Part shown: positions 17,321 to 26,861 of the stretch, in pieces
How positions within the stretch are numbered: the stretch's first letter is position 1
Layout of the letters: each line of letters starts with the position of its first letter
Assembly (NCBI RefSeq): GCF_022758235.1
Contig: NZ_JALEBG010000001.1
Coordinates: 2,356,001-2,420,000 of the forward strand
Direction of reading: 5' to 3'
DNA length: 64,000 bases
DNA from: Pontibacter liquoris
GTDB lineage: Bacteria; Bacteroidota; Bacteroidia; Cytophagales; Hymenobacteraceae
Made by a program: the position numbers and the translations under genes
Notes under the pieces: generated by a model
Seen by the model: the letters and a program-made list of their open reading frames with translations, nothing else
Databases searched by the model: none
Told to the model about the DNA's origin: nothing

Positions 17321-17896
17321 CTAAGCAGTAAGCTGTAGCACTTCGTCATTGGTCAGGATCCGGAGCATGTCCAGTACAATGATCAGCCGGTTATCTACCT
17401 TCGCAATGCCTTCGATGTAGTTTTCGTGTATGCCGATGTCCTGCAGAAACGAAGGTGCTTTATCTATTTTAGACATCGGCAGGTTCAACGACTGCGGCAC
17501 TTCCCGCACCATCACCCCGATCTTGTAATCCCTGGCCTCAATGACGAGGGTATAAGATAAATTAGGATTTACGTCTTCCGGCATTGGCGCCGGGCGGATA
17601 CCAAAACGGTCCTCCAGGCTCATGATGGCAATAATATCACCCCGGATATTGGCTACTCCTTTTACAAAATCAGGTGTGCGCGGCATACGGGTAATGCCGG
17701 GGGTTACGGTTACTTCCCGCACCTGCTCGATCTTAATGCCATACTCCTCGGCGCCCAATTTAAATACGATCAGGTGCACCATCACTTCCATGGCAGGCTG
17801 CCTCTCTGAGGCTGCATCGCCTGGATTATCGGCAGGAGTGGCATTCGCAGCAGTATCTACTGCTGCGTCCTCCTCTTTATTTCCGTGCTTTACCAT
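17321..17896 (-). CDS. cheW: Chemotaxis coupling protein CheW
   Basis: A 191-residue CheW with an extra N-terminal tail of about 40 residues rich in Asp, Ala and Asn, followed by the usual two-barrel fold (VFKLGAEEYGI, then VKGVANIRGDIIAIM, and ending near DMLRIL). It links the receptor to the P5 domain of CheA. Its ATG shares one base with the stop of the receptor gene (TAATG), so the two are tightly coupled in translation. The acidic tail is unusual for CheW, but no known motif is visible in it. Confidence 0.92.
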   Translation of the reverse strand: MVKHGNKEEDAAVDTAANATPADNPGDAASERQPAMEVMVHLIVFKLGAEEYGIKIEQVREVTVTPGITRMPRTPDFVKGVANIRGDIIAIMSLEDRFGIRPAPMPEDVNPNLSYTLVIEARDYKIGVMVREVPQSLNLPMSKIDKAPSFLQDIGIHENYIEGIAKVDNRLIIVLDMLRILTNDEVLQLTA

Positions 17897-20800
17897 TATT
17901 TATTCTTTCCTTCTCCCGCTGCCCGGGTGCCTTTATCCCGTGAACCTGTCGCCATTCTGCTGTTACCGGTCGAGGTCTTCAGCATTTTCTGTGTCGTAGG
18001 AATAGAGGTTAGGCGGCGGTTCTTACCGTTGTTAAAGATCAGGTTTCCATCAATCAGCTTGAAGGCCGAGATACTGATCTGCAGATCGGCTGCAATATCG
18101 TTCAGGTTCTGAGAAGACGAGGTGAGTTCCTGCATCGAAGCGGAGAGCTGCTTGGCTGTGCTGGCCACCTGCTGCGTACCAGATGCGGTCTGCTCAGCAA
18201 TGGCTACCACTTCTTCCACATACTTCACCACATCCCCGATAGAGGTTTTCTGTACTTCGGTTGCCGTTAAGATGTCCTGCGCTGTTCGGAGCGTTTCACC
18301 GCTGGAGGCGGCAATGTTCTTAAAGGCGCCGGATGCTTCAAACGTTGCATTCTTTCCTTTTAACACGCGGCCTTCCATGGTCGAGATCGCCGTTGCGGCA
18401 GAGGCCGTATCTTTTTTCACGTCTTCTACCAGCGTTGCAATCTCATTAGCTGACTTGCGTGAGCCTTCTGCCAGCTTCCTGATCTCTTCGGCTACCACAG
18501 CAAAGCCTCGACCGGCTTCCCCGGCACGGGCTGCTTCGATGGCCGCATTCAGGGCAAGCAGGTTGGTCTGAGAAGCAATATCGGTGATCACACCCAGAGA
18601 TTTGGAAATTTCCTGGGAACGTATACTTAATACCTCAATGGTTTTGGCTGTCAGGGCAGCAGAACTGGAGATCTCTTCCATGTTCTTCACCACCTCGGCT
18701 ACCGTTTTGAGACCCAGCTGCGAGGTTTCCTCACCAACTTTAGCAGACTTGTTCACTACTTCTGCCCGGTTGGCCGTTTCCTTCGTTGCGTTCATGATCT
18801 CTTCGATCAGCTTAAAGGCCTGGTCTGTTTTAAGGGCCTGGTTTTGGGCCCCTTCTGCCATTTGCTGCATGGCCAGGGCTACATCTAGGGTCACTTTGTT
18901 CATCTCCAGCCCTTTGCCAGCCATTTCTTCGGAAGAGCCTCCTACTACCAGCGAGGAATCGTTGATCTCCCCAAGCAGTGCATTCAGGTTTTCTACCGCA
19001 AGGTTCAGGGCATTAGCCATATCGAGGATATCACCTACCGATTTGATCTCCACCTGCTGAGTCAGATCACCTTCGGATATGGCGCGCACCACACGGGATA
19101 CTTCCAGTACCGGCGTCACGATGGACTCCAGCAGGTCGTTCAGTGTATCCACCAGTTCTTTCCAGCTACCGCCAACTCCTTGCAGGGTTGCACGCTCGGT
19201 CAGTTTGCCTTCCACACCCGCTACTCTTGCCACGCGGCTAACCTCACCCGCCAGGCGGTTCAGGTCCACCACCATGGTGTTGATTGTATCGGCCAGTTCG
19301 GCTACTTCTCCTCTGGCTTCCAGCGTCAGTTTCTGCGTCAGGTCACCTTTGGATACAGCTGTTACTACTTTTACGATGCCCCGCACCTGCGTTGTCAGGT
19401 TGCTGGCCATCGTATTTACGTTGTCGGTCAGTTCTTTCCACACACCGCCCACGTTTGGCACGTTGGCCTGGCCGCCCAGTTTACCTTCCGTACCCACTTC
19501 CAAGGCTACCCGCGAAACCTCACCGGCAAAGATATTCAGCGAGTCCACCATGCGGTTGATGTTTTCCTTCAACTCGCCCAGCTCTCCTTTCACATCCACC
19601 GATACTTTCTGCGTTAAGTCGCCTTTGGATACGGCGGTGGCTACCTTGGCAATATCTCTTACCTGTAAGGTAAGGTTAGAGGCCATGGTGTTCACGTTGT
19701 CAGTCAGTTCCTTCCAGGTACCGCGTACTTTCGGCACATTGGCCTGGCCACCCAATTTACCTTCGGTTCCTACCTCACGCGCCACACGGGTTACTTCATC
19801 AGCAAATACGTTAAGTGAGTCCACCATCTGGTTCAGGTTCTCCTTCAGGTCCAGTATCTCACCACGTGCTTCTACTGATACTTTTTGCGTCAGGTCACCT
19901 TTCGCCACAGCGGTAGCAACCTTGGCAATATCGCGCACCTGCGAGGTCAAGTTGCTGGCCATGTAGTTCACGTTCTCCGTCAGGTTCTTCCAGGTACCAC
20001 CCACGTTCGGCACATTTGCCTGGCCGCCCAGTTTACCTTCAGTTCCTACTTCACGCGCCACACGCGTTACTTCATCACCAAATATATTCAGGGAGTCCAC
20101 CATGAAGTTGAGGTTCTCCTTGAGTTCAGCAAGTTCACCACGGGCTTCCACCGCAATTTTCTGAGTCAGATCGCCCTTCGCCACACCAATGGCTACCTTG
20201 GCTATACCCCGCACCTGTATGGTTAGGTTAGAGGCCATGGTATTTACGTTATCGGTCAGATCCTTCCATACACCGGCCACGTTTGGCACGTTAGCCTGGC
20301 CACCCAGCTTTCCTTCTGTACCCACTTCGAGGGCCACACGCGTTACCTCACCGGCAAAGATATTCAGCGAGTCCACCATGCGGTTGATGTTTTCCTTCAA
20401 CTCGCCCAGTTCTCCTTTCACATCTACCGATACTTTCTGGGCCAGATCACCTTTCGCCACCGCGGTTGCTACGTTGGCAATGTCGCGCACCTGCGAGGTC
20501 AGGTTGCTGGCCATCGTGTTCACGTTGTCGGTCAGGTCCTTCCATACACCGGCCACGTTTGGCACATTGGCCTGGCCACCCAGTTTACCTTCTGTACCTA
20601 CTTCACGGGCTACACGGGTCACCTCATCACCAAAGATGTTGAGCGAGTCCACCATCTGGTTCAGGTTTTCCTTCAGGTCGGCTAACTCGCCTTTCACATT
20701 CACTGTAATCTTCTGGCTCAAGTCACCTTTCGCTACGGCTGTTGCTACATTGGCAATATCCCGTACCTGTAAGGTCAGGTTAGAGGCCATGTAGTTTACG

Positions 20801-22458
20801 TTATCCGTCAGCTCTTTCCAGATGCCGGCTACGTTCGGCACGTTGGCTTGGCCACCCAGAATTCCTTCGGTGCCTACCTCACGTGCTACACGCGTTACTT
20901 CCGCGCCAAACACGTTCAGTCTGTCCACCATCTCATTGAGAATATCTTTCAGCTCACCCAGTTCGCCTTTCACGTCCACTGACACCTTCTGGGTCAGGTC
21001 GCCTTTTGCCACCGCAGTTGCTACGTTGGCAATGTCGCGCACCTGCGAGGTCAGGTTGCTGGCCATCAGGTTCACGTTATCGGTGAGTTCTTTCCAGGTG
21101 CCTTCTACTTTCGGTACTGTTGCCTGGCCGCCCAGTTTACCCTCTGTTCCTACTTCACGGGCAACGCGCGTTACCTCACCGGCAAAAATGTTGAGCGAGT
21201 CCACCATCTCATTGATGATGTCTTTGAGCTCGGCCATTTCGCCCTTTACATTTACCGTGATCTTCTGGCTCAGGTCGCCTTTTGCAACCGCGGTAGACAC
21301 GTTGGCAATATCCCGCACCTGCGAGGTCAGGTTGCTGGCCATGTAGTTCACGTTATCAGTCAGGTCTTTCCATACCCCACCTACGTTTGGTACATTGGCC
21401 TGGCCGCCCAGTTTACCTTCTGTACCTACTTCACGGGCCACACGGGTTACTTCGTCAGCAAAGATGTTGAGCGAGTCCACCATCTGGTTCATATTGTCCT
21501 TCAGCTGGGCAAACTCACCGCGTACATCTACCGATATCTTCTGCGCCAAATCGCCCTTGGCCACCGCAGTAGCCACATTGGAGATGTCACGCATCTGCAA
21601 GGTCAGGTTATTGGCCATGGTGTTCACGTTGTCGGTCAGGTCTTTCCACACACCGGCCACGTTCGGCACCGATGCCTGGCCACCCAGCTTTCCTTCCGTT
21701 CCCACTTCCAGGGCCACACGCGTTACCTCACCGGCAAACAGGTTCAGGTTATCGATGGTACGGTTAATGGTTTCGGCCATTATTTTAAAGTCACCCGATA
21801 CCGGGATCTGGAATGTTTCGTCCAGGTTACCGCCCGAGATATTCTTTAGTACTTTACCCACCTCCAGTACCGGCACCGCAATCGAATCTACCAGGCCATT
21901 GATGTTGTTGATCATGTCCTTCCAGAAGCCCGATGCATTTTCGGCAGAAGCCCTGGCCTTCAGGTTTCCTTCTACCCCAGCTACTTTCGAAATACGCGAC
22001 ACCTCGCCACCTACCCCACCAATCATCTCCACCATGGAGTTGTAGGCTTCGGCGATCTCGGCAAAAATGTCGTTGTTCTGTTTTGTCAGACGAACAGAGA
22101 TATCCCCTTTCTTAAAGGCATCGAGGGCATAAAGCACTTTATTCAGTTGCTCGCTGATGTATTCAGGGCTTTGGGGCAGTTTCTGTTTGCTGACAGGCGC
22201 CGGCGCTTCGGCAATGGCAGCAGCGCCTCTGGCCGAAGAGGCATTCGCCGCTTTGTTGGCCGCTACTTTCGAATTGCCTTGTATGCTCCCGTTGCCGTTG
22301 GTGGCTGCCGGGGCACCGGCAGGCGCTTCGGATAAGGTAGTGGTAGCAACGGGGCCTGTTTCTTGTTTTGCCTTTGGGACAGAAATCTTGTTTGTGTTGG
22401 CTTCTACGTCACTGATGAGCTTGTCTTTGCTCAACTTCAAATTTTTACCTAAGGCCAT
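17896..22458 (-). CDS. Soluble poly-HAMP methyl-accepting chemoreceptor
   Basis: A 1520-residue receptor with no membrane segment and no signal peptide. Residues 1-100 are low-complexity (Ala, Pro, Asn and Lys, starting [14 protein letters not shown]). Residues 105 to about 1150 are a chain of HAMP units: nine near-identical 92-residue copies, each marked by EVGTEG(K/I)LGGQA, flanked by more divergent copies marked by VAGVEG. The rest is an MCP signalling domain with the intact kinase-binding tip ([19 protein letters not shown]), followed by a basic, Gly-rich tail. HAMP repeats of this sequence type are known from fungal group III (Nik1/Os-1) kinases and some bacterial proteins. Relatives act in osmosensing, but the stimulus here is unknown. 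ParA upstream and cheW downstream suggest a cytoplasmic array. Confidence 0.93.
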   Translation of the reverse strand: MALGKNLKLSKDKLISDVEANTNKISVPKAKQETGPVATTTLSEAPAGAPAATNGNGSIQGNSKVAANKAANASSARGAAAIAEAPAPVSKQKLPQSPEYISEQLNKVLYALDAFKKGDISVRLTKQNNDIFAEIAEAYNSMVEMIGGVGGEVSRISKVAGVEGNLKARASAENASGFWKDMINNINGLVDSIAVPVLEVGKVLKNISGGNLDETFQIPVSGDFKIMAETINRTIDNLNLFAGEVTRVALEVGTEGKLGGQASVPNVAGVWKDLTDNVNTMANNLTLQMRDISNVATAVAKGDLAQKISVDVRGEFAQLKDNMNQMVDSLNIFADEVTRVAREVGTEGKLGGQANVPNVGGVWKDLTDNVNYMASNLTSQVRDIANVSTAVAKGDLSQKITVNVKGEMAELKDIINEMVDSLNIFAGEVTRVAREVGTEGKLGGQATVPKVEGTWKELTDNVNLMASNLTSQVRDIANVATAVAKGDLTQKVSVDVKGELGELKDILNEMVDRLNVFGAEVTRVAREVGTEGILGGQANVPNVAGIWKELTDNVNYMASNLTLQVRDIANVATAVAKGDLSQKITVNVKGELADLKENLNQMVDSLNIFGDEVTRVAREVGTEGKLGGQANVPNVAGVWKDLTDNVNTMASNLTSQVRDIANVATAVAKGDLAQKVSVDVKGELGELKENINRMVDSLNIFAGEVTRVALEVGTEGKLGGQANVPNVAGVWKDLTDNVNTMASNLTIQVRGIAKVAIGVAKGDLTQKIAVEARGELAELKENLNFMVDSLNIFGDEVTRVAREVGTEGKLGGQANVPNVGGTWKNLTENVNYMASNLTSQVRDIAKVATAVAKGDLTQKVSVEARGEILDLKENLNQMVDSLNVFADEVTRVAREVGTEGKLGGQANVPKVRGTWKELTDNVNTMASNLTLQVRDIAKVATAVSKGDLTQKVSVDVKGELGELKENINRMVDSLNIFAGEVSRVALEVGTEGKLGGQANVPNVGGVWKELTDNVNTMASNLTTQVRGIVKVVTAVSKGDLTQKLTLEARGEVAELADTINTMVVDLNRLAGEVSRVARVAGVEGKLTERATLQGVGGSWKELVDTLNDLLESIVTPVLEVSRVVRAISEGDLTQQVEIKSVGDILDMANALNLAVENLNALLGEINDSSLVVGGSSEEMAGKGLEMNKVTLDVALAMQQMAEGAQNQALKTDQAFKLIEEIMNATKETANRAEVVNKSAKVGEETSQLGLKTVAEVVKNMEEISSSAALTAKTIEVLSIRSQEISKSLGVITDIASQTNLLALNAAIEAARAGEAGRGFAVVAEEIRKLAEGSRKSANEIATLVEDVKKDTASAATAISTMEGRVLKGKNATFEASGAFKNIAASSGETLRTAQDILTATEVQKTSIGDVVKYVEEVVAIAEQTASGTQQVASTAKQLSASMQELTSSSQNLNDIAADLQISISAFKLIDGNLIFNNGKNRRLTSIPTTQKMLKTSTGNSRMATGSRDKGTRAAGEGKNK
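19330..21810 (-). repeat. Nine tandem 276-bp coding repeats (HAMP units) inside the receptor gene
   Basis: The block encoding GQANVPNV recurs every 276 bases (for example, GCCTGG at 19466, 19742 and 20018). Nine copies share most amino acids but differ at many synonymous sites. This points to old duplications kept by selection, not to a recent expansion. Confidence 0.9.
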
Positions 22459-22609
22459 ATGTGTGTAATTGAGTTGGGTCTTTTAAACCTGCATTATAAG
22501 CAGAAGCACGCGCCGGTATCAGGTCCTTGCGCACAGTCAGGCATGAAAGTTTATGCAATTTAATCAATTTAATTGAATGCTTAAAATAGCGTTGCTGCGG
22601 ATTTGGATA

Positions 22610-23356
22610 TCAGGCCCCCGCAAACTCCTCAGCCAGTGCCCGGTAGTCTTTTGCGCCATGGGAGGAGGGTTCATAATCCAGCACGCTTTTGCCAAATGAG
22701 GGGGCTTCGGCAAGCTTCACATTTAGGCGTATCTGGCTTTTAAATATGCGTTCCTTCACATTTTCGTGTAGGTATTCGAGCACTTCCTGGCTCAGTTTAC
22801 GACGTATATCAAACATGACCACTACGATGCCTTTAATTTTAAGTTTCGGGTTAAAAGCTTTTTTAACTTTTTGCACCGTATTCATGATCTGGTCCAGCCC
22901 CTGCAGGGTCAAAACTTCCATCTGCAGCGGAATGAGCACTTCCTGTGCAGCTGTAAGCGCATTCAGCGTTAAGACCGACAGGGAAGGTGGACAGTCGATG
23001 AGCACATAATCGTAGGACTTTGCCTGCGTTAGCATCTTTTTAAGAAACAATTCCCGTTCGGGTTGCTGCACCAGCGAGATCTCGATATCCACCAGGTCGT
23101 TCGACCCCGGCGCGATCCAGATGCCATCCTTCTCCACTACGATGTCCTCCAGTGACTTATTTCCCAGAAAAACATCGGCCAGGGTATCCTGCGGCCGCGA
23201 AACGGCCAGCGAATACGACAGGTTACTTTGCGGGTCCAGGTCTAGCAGCAGTACTTTGTGGCCTAATTTGCTCAGGGCGCTGCCCAGGTTAATGGTTGTA
23301 GTTGTTTTTCCAGTGCCGCCTTTCTGGTTGATGACAGCGACGATGGTTGTTCTCAT
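22610..23356 (-). CDS. ParA/Soj-family ATPase at the head of the che operon
   Basis: A 248-residue deviant-Walker ATPase with KGGTGKTTT at residues 12-20, DLDPQ at the A' position and VLIDCPPS at Walker B. The ATG at 23354-23356 puts the Walker motif at the usual distance; a GTG-like start nine codons upstream is unlikely. No parB gene or parS-like site is visible, and the next gene on the strand is the soluble chemoreceptor, 151 bases away. ParA homologues next to cytoplasmic chemoreceptors (PpfA in Rhodobacter, ParC in Vibrio) position chemosensory arrays. That role is the most likely here, by context. Chromosome or plasmid segregation is the alternative. Confidence 0.85.
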   Translation of the reverse strand: MRTTIVAVINQKGGTGKTTTTINLGSALSKLGHKVLLLDLDPQSNLSYSLAVSRPQDTLADVFLGNKSLEDIVVEKDGIWIAPGSNDLVDIEISLVQQPERELFLKKMLTQAKSYDYVLIDCPPSLSVLTLNALTAAQEVLIPLQMEVLTLQGLDQIMNTVQKVKKAFNPKLKIKGIVVVMFDIRRKLSQEVLEYLHENVKERIFKSQIRLNVKLAEAPSFGKSVLDYEPSSHGAKDYRALAEEFAGA

Positions 23357-23495
23357 ATAGTATAATTCTTGACGCGAATGCAAGTATAAAACATGCGTGC
23401 CACTAAACTACAAAAATTCTGCACACAGCGCCTCCTTTCCCGAAAGACTTTCTGCTACCATGCGCTGCAGCACGTTTCCGGGAGAGCAGCCCTCT

Positions 23496-23534
23496 AAGTA
23501 TAAACAAGTATAAAATAAGTATAAATAAGTATGA
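23496..23534 (+). repeat. Four AAGTATAA copies spaced one helical turn apart
   Basis: AAGTATAA begins at 23496, 23506 and 23517, and AAGTATGA at 23527. The spacings of 10, 11 and 10 bp put all four on one face of the helix. The array lies about 140-180 bases upstream of parA and downstream of sixA. Confidence 0.85.
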
Positions 23535-23581
23535 ACAGGATGTTTCTTGCCGTGGCAGCAGTACTTATACCTGCTCCTGGG

Positions 23582-24076
23582 TCAGGAAACTGCCTGCAGG
23601 TTCGAAGCGTGCAGCAGGCCCGTAGTGGCGTATACTTCCTGCCAGTTAGCAAGTTCCAGGGTGATGGCCACCACATTGGCCGGGTTTAGATACCCCACAT
23701 GTTGCCCGCTCAGGTCGCGGGCCAGGCGCGTAATTCCCGGGTTATGCGCTACGAGCAAGACGGTTTTTACCTGGTTGGGCAAGGCTGCCAGTGCGTGCAG
23801 CAGTTCTACTTCCCGGGCATTATACAGGCTGGGCTCATAGTTGATCTTTTCCTCATCAAAGTATAAGCGTGCGGCCAGAATACGGGCTGTATCGTGGGCG
23901 CGGCGGGCGGGGCTTGCCAGCAGGGCATCTACTTTCACGAATTTATCGCGGAGCCACTTGCCAGCCTGCAGGGCCTGCTGACTGCCGTGAGGCGTCAGCT
24001 CACGCTCAAAATCGGGCTGTAGCGGATAAGGGTCATACGTTTCTGCATGACGGCAGAGGAGTACAGTTCGTTGCAT
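23582..24076 (-). CDS. sixA: SixA-like histidine phosphatase
   Basis: A 164-residue member of the histidine phosphatase (phosphoglycerate mutase) superfamily. The catalytic RHA motif (LLCRHAET, His11) is near the N-terminus, and the second catalytic His is in VAHNPG. The short length and the absence of an insertion cap place it with SixA, which dephosphorylates phospho-histidine on Hpt domains or PTS proteins. It is tempting to link it to the CheA Hpt domain, encoded on the same strand downstream, but a gap of about 225 bases separates it from parA, so that link is inference. It is divergent from topA. Confidence 0.82.
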   Translation of the reverse strand: MQRTVLLCRHAETYDPYPLQPDFERELTPHGSQQALQAGKWLRDKFVKVDALLASPARRAHDTARILAARLYFDEEKINYEPSLYNAREVELLHALAALPNQVKTVLLVAHNPGITRLARDLSGQHVGYLNPANVVAITLELANWQEVYATTGLLHASNLQAVS

Positions 24077-24151
24077 ATTAAGTGTAAAGTATCCGTATAG
24101 CGTATTTATTAGTGAACTACTGGTTCATTTATCCGTGTTAAACCTATGTTA

Positions 24152-24159
24152 TACGTTTG
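24152..24159 (+). promoter_or_regulatory. Bacteroidota -7 element for topA
   Basis: TACGTTTG is a perfect TAnnTTTG, 72 bases before the topA ATG. No clear -33 TTTG accompanies it. Confidence 0.4.
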
Positions 24160-24231
24160 TGGTTGTAATTGTTAGAAAAATTATTGGAACTTTGGGCAAA
24201 TTTCGACCGCACCTGCCTGTAAAAATAAAGG

Positions 24232-26655
24232 ATGATAAAAAACTTAGTTATAGTAGAGTCGCCTGCCAAGGCCAAGACAATCGAGGGTTACTTAGGAAAA
24301 GACTTTGTAGTGAAATCGAGCTTTGGCCATGTACGCGATTTACCGAAAGACAACAATGCCATTGACGTAGCCCACGGCTTTAAGCCCACCTACGTGATAT
24401 CCAGCGATAAAAAGGAAGTGGTGGCGCAGCTGCGCAAGCTGGCCAAAGAAGCCGAAACCGTGTGGCTTGCATCGGACGATGACCGAGAAGGCGAAGCCAT
24501 TTCGTGGCACCTGACCGAGGCCCTGAACCTGAATGACAAACAAACGCGCCGGATCGTTTTCCGGGAGATCACCAAGAATGCGATCCTGAACGCCATCAGC
24601 ACGCCGCGCGGTATCGACATGGATCTGGTAAATGCCCAGCAGGCCCGCCGTATCCTGGACCGGCTAGTTGGTTTTGAGCTATCGCCTGTGCTCTGGAAAA
24701 AAATAAAGACCGGCCTTTCGGCTGGCCGTGTGCAGTCAGTAGCCGTGCGCCTGGTAGTGGAGCGCGAGCGCGAGATTGAGCGCCACAAAGCCGAAGCTTC
24801 CTTCCGCATCACCGCTAAATTTGATGTGCAGGGCCGCACGCTGGAAGCCGAGCTGCCCACCAAGTATAAAACCGAAGATCAGGCGCAAGCTTTCCTGCAA
24901 CGTTGCATCGGGGCGGATTATACCATTGAGAACCTGGAGCAGAAGCCGCTCAAGCGCACCCCTGCCCCTCCGTTCACCACCTCCACGCTGCAGCAGGAAG
25001 CCAGCCGCAAGCTATACTTCTCGGTGGCCCAGACCATGACTATCGCCCAGCGGTTGTATGAAGCCGGTAAGATCTCCTACATGCGTACGGACTCGCTGAA
25101 CCTGTCGGAAGAAGCGATACAGGGCGCCAGCCGTGAGATACAGGCTTCTTTTGGCGAGCGTTTTGTGAAAACCCGCCGCTTTAAAACCAAAAACGCATCG
25201 GCACAGGAAGCCCACGAAGCCATCCGTCCCACGGATTTCTCGCAGATGGTAGCCAGCTCCGACCGCAACGAGCAGCGCCTGTATGAACTGATCTGGAAGC
25301 GTGCCATTGCCTCTCAGATGGCGGATGCTGAAATTGAGAAAACAACCGTAACGATCGGCATCTCCACCCAGCCGGAGCAAAAACTGATCGCTACCGGGGA
25401 GGTCATCAAATTTGAAGGCTTTCTGAAAGTATACATCGAATCGAAGGATGAGGAAGATGGCGAAGGCGAAGACCAGGATGTAAAAGGCATGTTGCCGCCG
25501 CTGACCATTGGCCAGCAGATTGCGCTGCGGCAAATGCTGGCTACCCAGCGCTACTCCCGCCCTGCTGCCCGCTACACGGAAGCCAGCCTGGTGAAAAAGC
25601 TGGAAGAAATGGGTATCGGTCGCCCGTCTACCTACGCTCCTACCATTTCTACTATCCAGAAACGCGGCTATGTGGAGAAGGATAACCGCGAAGGCAAAGA
25701 GCGCCCGTTCCAGGTACTGACCCTGCAAAATGATGCTATCACCTCGCAGACCAAAACCGAACTGACGGGGGCTGAAAAAGCCAAACTCTTCCCGACCGAT
25801 ACGGCTATGGTGGTAAATGACTTTTTGGTGGAGCATTTCCCCAACGTGATCGATTACTCGTTCACAGCGCGCGTGGAAGCAGAGTTTGATGAGATCGCCC
25901 AAGGTCAGAAAGGCTGGGAAACGATGCTGGACCAGTTTTACGAAGCTTTTCATGAGCGCATTGCCTCCAGCGAAAGCATTAACAGGGCCGATGTATCGGG
26001 TGCCCGCGAGCTAGGCCAGGACCCCACCACCGGCAAAACCATTCTGGCAAAGCTGGGGCGTTTTGGGCCTTATGTACAGTTGGGCGAAGAAAATGAAGAG
26101 ACCGGTGAAAAGCCGCTTTACGCCAGCCTGCGCAAAGGCCAGTTCATCGAAAGCCTGACCCTGGAGGATGCCCTAGATCTGTTTAAGCTGCCTCGCATTG
26201 TGGGCATGTACGAAGACAAAGAAATGAAGGCGGCTATCGGGCGTTTCGGTCCCTATATCAGCCATAACAGCAAGTTTTATTCTTTGCCGAAAATACTGGA
26301 CCCGATGACGGTAACGGCCGAAGAAGCGGTGGCGCTGATCGAGACGAAGCGCAAGGCGGATGCGGAAAAGCTCATCAAAGACTTCCCGGAAAATGCCGAC
26401 GTGCAGGTTCTCAATGGCCGCTACGGACCCTACATTGTAGTGGGCAAAAAGAACGTGAAAATACCAAAGGACAAAGAGCCCGCGGAATTGACGCTGCAGG
26501 AGTGCCTGGATCTGGCGGAAGCTACACCGGAGAAAAAAGGCCGGGGTGGTTTCAAGAAAAAAGCAGAACCTGCCGCTAAGAAACCGGCGGCTAAGGCAAA
26601 GGCCAAACCGGCAGCCAAGAAGGCTCCGGCTAAAAAGAAACCGGCCGGCAAGTAA
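24232..26655 (+). CDS. topA: DNA topoisomerase I (type IA)
   Basis: An 807-residue enzyme that relaxes negative supercoils. The TOPRIM domain covers residues 1-150, with IVESPAKAKTIE at the start and the acidic centre ASDDDREGE. The catalytic tyrosine is in YMRTDS, near residue 283. Instead of zinc fingers, the C-terminus has repeated topoisomerase C-terminal units (GRFGPYVQLG, GRFGPYISH, GRYGPYIVV) and ends in a Lys/Ala-rich tail that should bind DNA nonspecifically. This layout is common in Bacteroidota. The ATG at 24232 begins the protein four residues before the first TOPRIM strand. It forms a single-gene unit with a strong terminator. Confidence 0.96.
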   Translation: MIKNLVIVESPAKAKTIEGYLGKDFVVKSSFGHVRDLPKDNNAIDVAHGFKPTYVISSDKKEVVAQLRKLAKEAETVWLASDDDREGEAISWHLTEALNLNDKQTRRIVFREITKNAILNAISTPRGIDMDLVNAQQARRILDRLVGFELSPVLWKKIKTGLSAGRVQSVAVRLVVEREREIERHKAEASFRITAKFDVQGRTLEAELPTKYKTEDQAQAFLQRCIGADYTIENLEQKPLKRTPAPPFTTSTLQQEASRKLYFSVAQTMTIAQRLYEAGKISYMRTDSLNLSEEAIQGASREIQASFGERFVKTRRFKTKNASAQEAHEAIRPTDFSQMVASSDRNEQRLYELIWKRAIASQMADAEIEKTTVTIGISTQPEQKLIATGEVIKFEGFLKVYIESKDEEDGEGEDQDVKGMLPPLTIGQQIALRQMLATQRYSRPAARYTEASLVKKLEEMGIGRPSTYAPTISTIQKRGYVEKDNREGKERPFQVLTLQNDAITSQTKTELTGAEKAKLFPTDTAMVVNDFLVEHFPNVIDYSFTARVEAEFDEIAQGQKGWETMLDQFYEAFHERIASSESINRADVSGARELGQDPTTGKTILAKLGRFGPYVQLGEENEETGEKPLYASLRKGQFIESLTLEDALDLFKLPRIVGMYEDKEMKAAIGRFGPYISHNSKFYSLPKILDPMTVTAEEAVALIETKRKADAEKLIKDFPENADVQVLNGRYGPYIVVGKKNVKIPKDKEPAELTLQECLDLAEATPEKKGRGGFKKKAEPAAKKPAAKAKAKPAAKKAPAKKKPAGK

Positions 26656-26675
26656 GCGGCTTATACTTTAACCAT

Positions 26676-26710
26676 GAAAAAGCCTTCTGTTTATAGCAGA
26701 AGGCTTTTTC
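26676..26710 (+). terminator. Terminator of topA
   Basis: The 14-bp arms 26676-26689 and 26697-26710 pair perfectly with a 7-nt loop and end in a T run, about 20 bases past the stop. Confidence 0.88.
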
Positions 26711-26861
26711 TTTTGCTGCCAACCAAGCTTTCTTACTTTACTTTCTGCTGCCTACTAGCCGATCTGCCAGAACGGTATATGCAGCAAAGATGCGTTGCAT
26801 AGTGAAAACCTTGCAGCAACCTGGCAGGTACACCTTTATAGTAAAAAGATTTGCTACGAAA

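Noticed and set aside
19330-21810. Regular 276-bp repeats considered as a CRISPR or satellite array
   Set aside because: The unit is far too long for CRISPR, has no unique spacers, and is one continuous reading frame of HAMP domains.
22610-23356. ParA as a chromosome-partition gene with nearby parS
   Set aside because: No parB gene is present, and no TGTTTCACGTGAAACA-like parS site was seen in the flanks; context points to the che operon instead.
25012-25953. 313-codon minus-strand open frame opposite topA
   Set aside because: It is the shadow of topA codons; its composition (His, Phe and Arg-rich) is typical of antisense frames.
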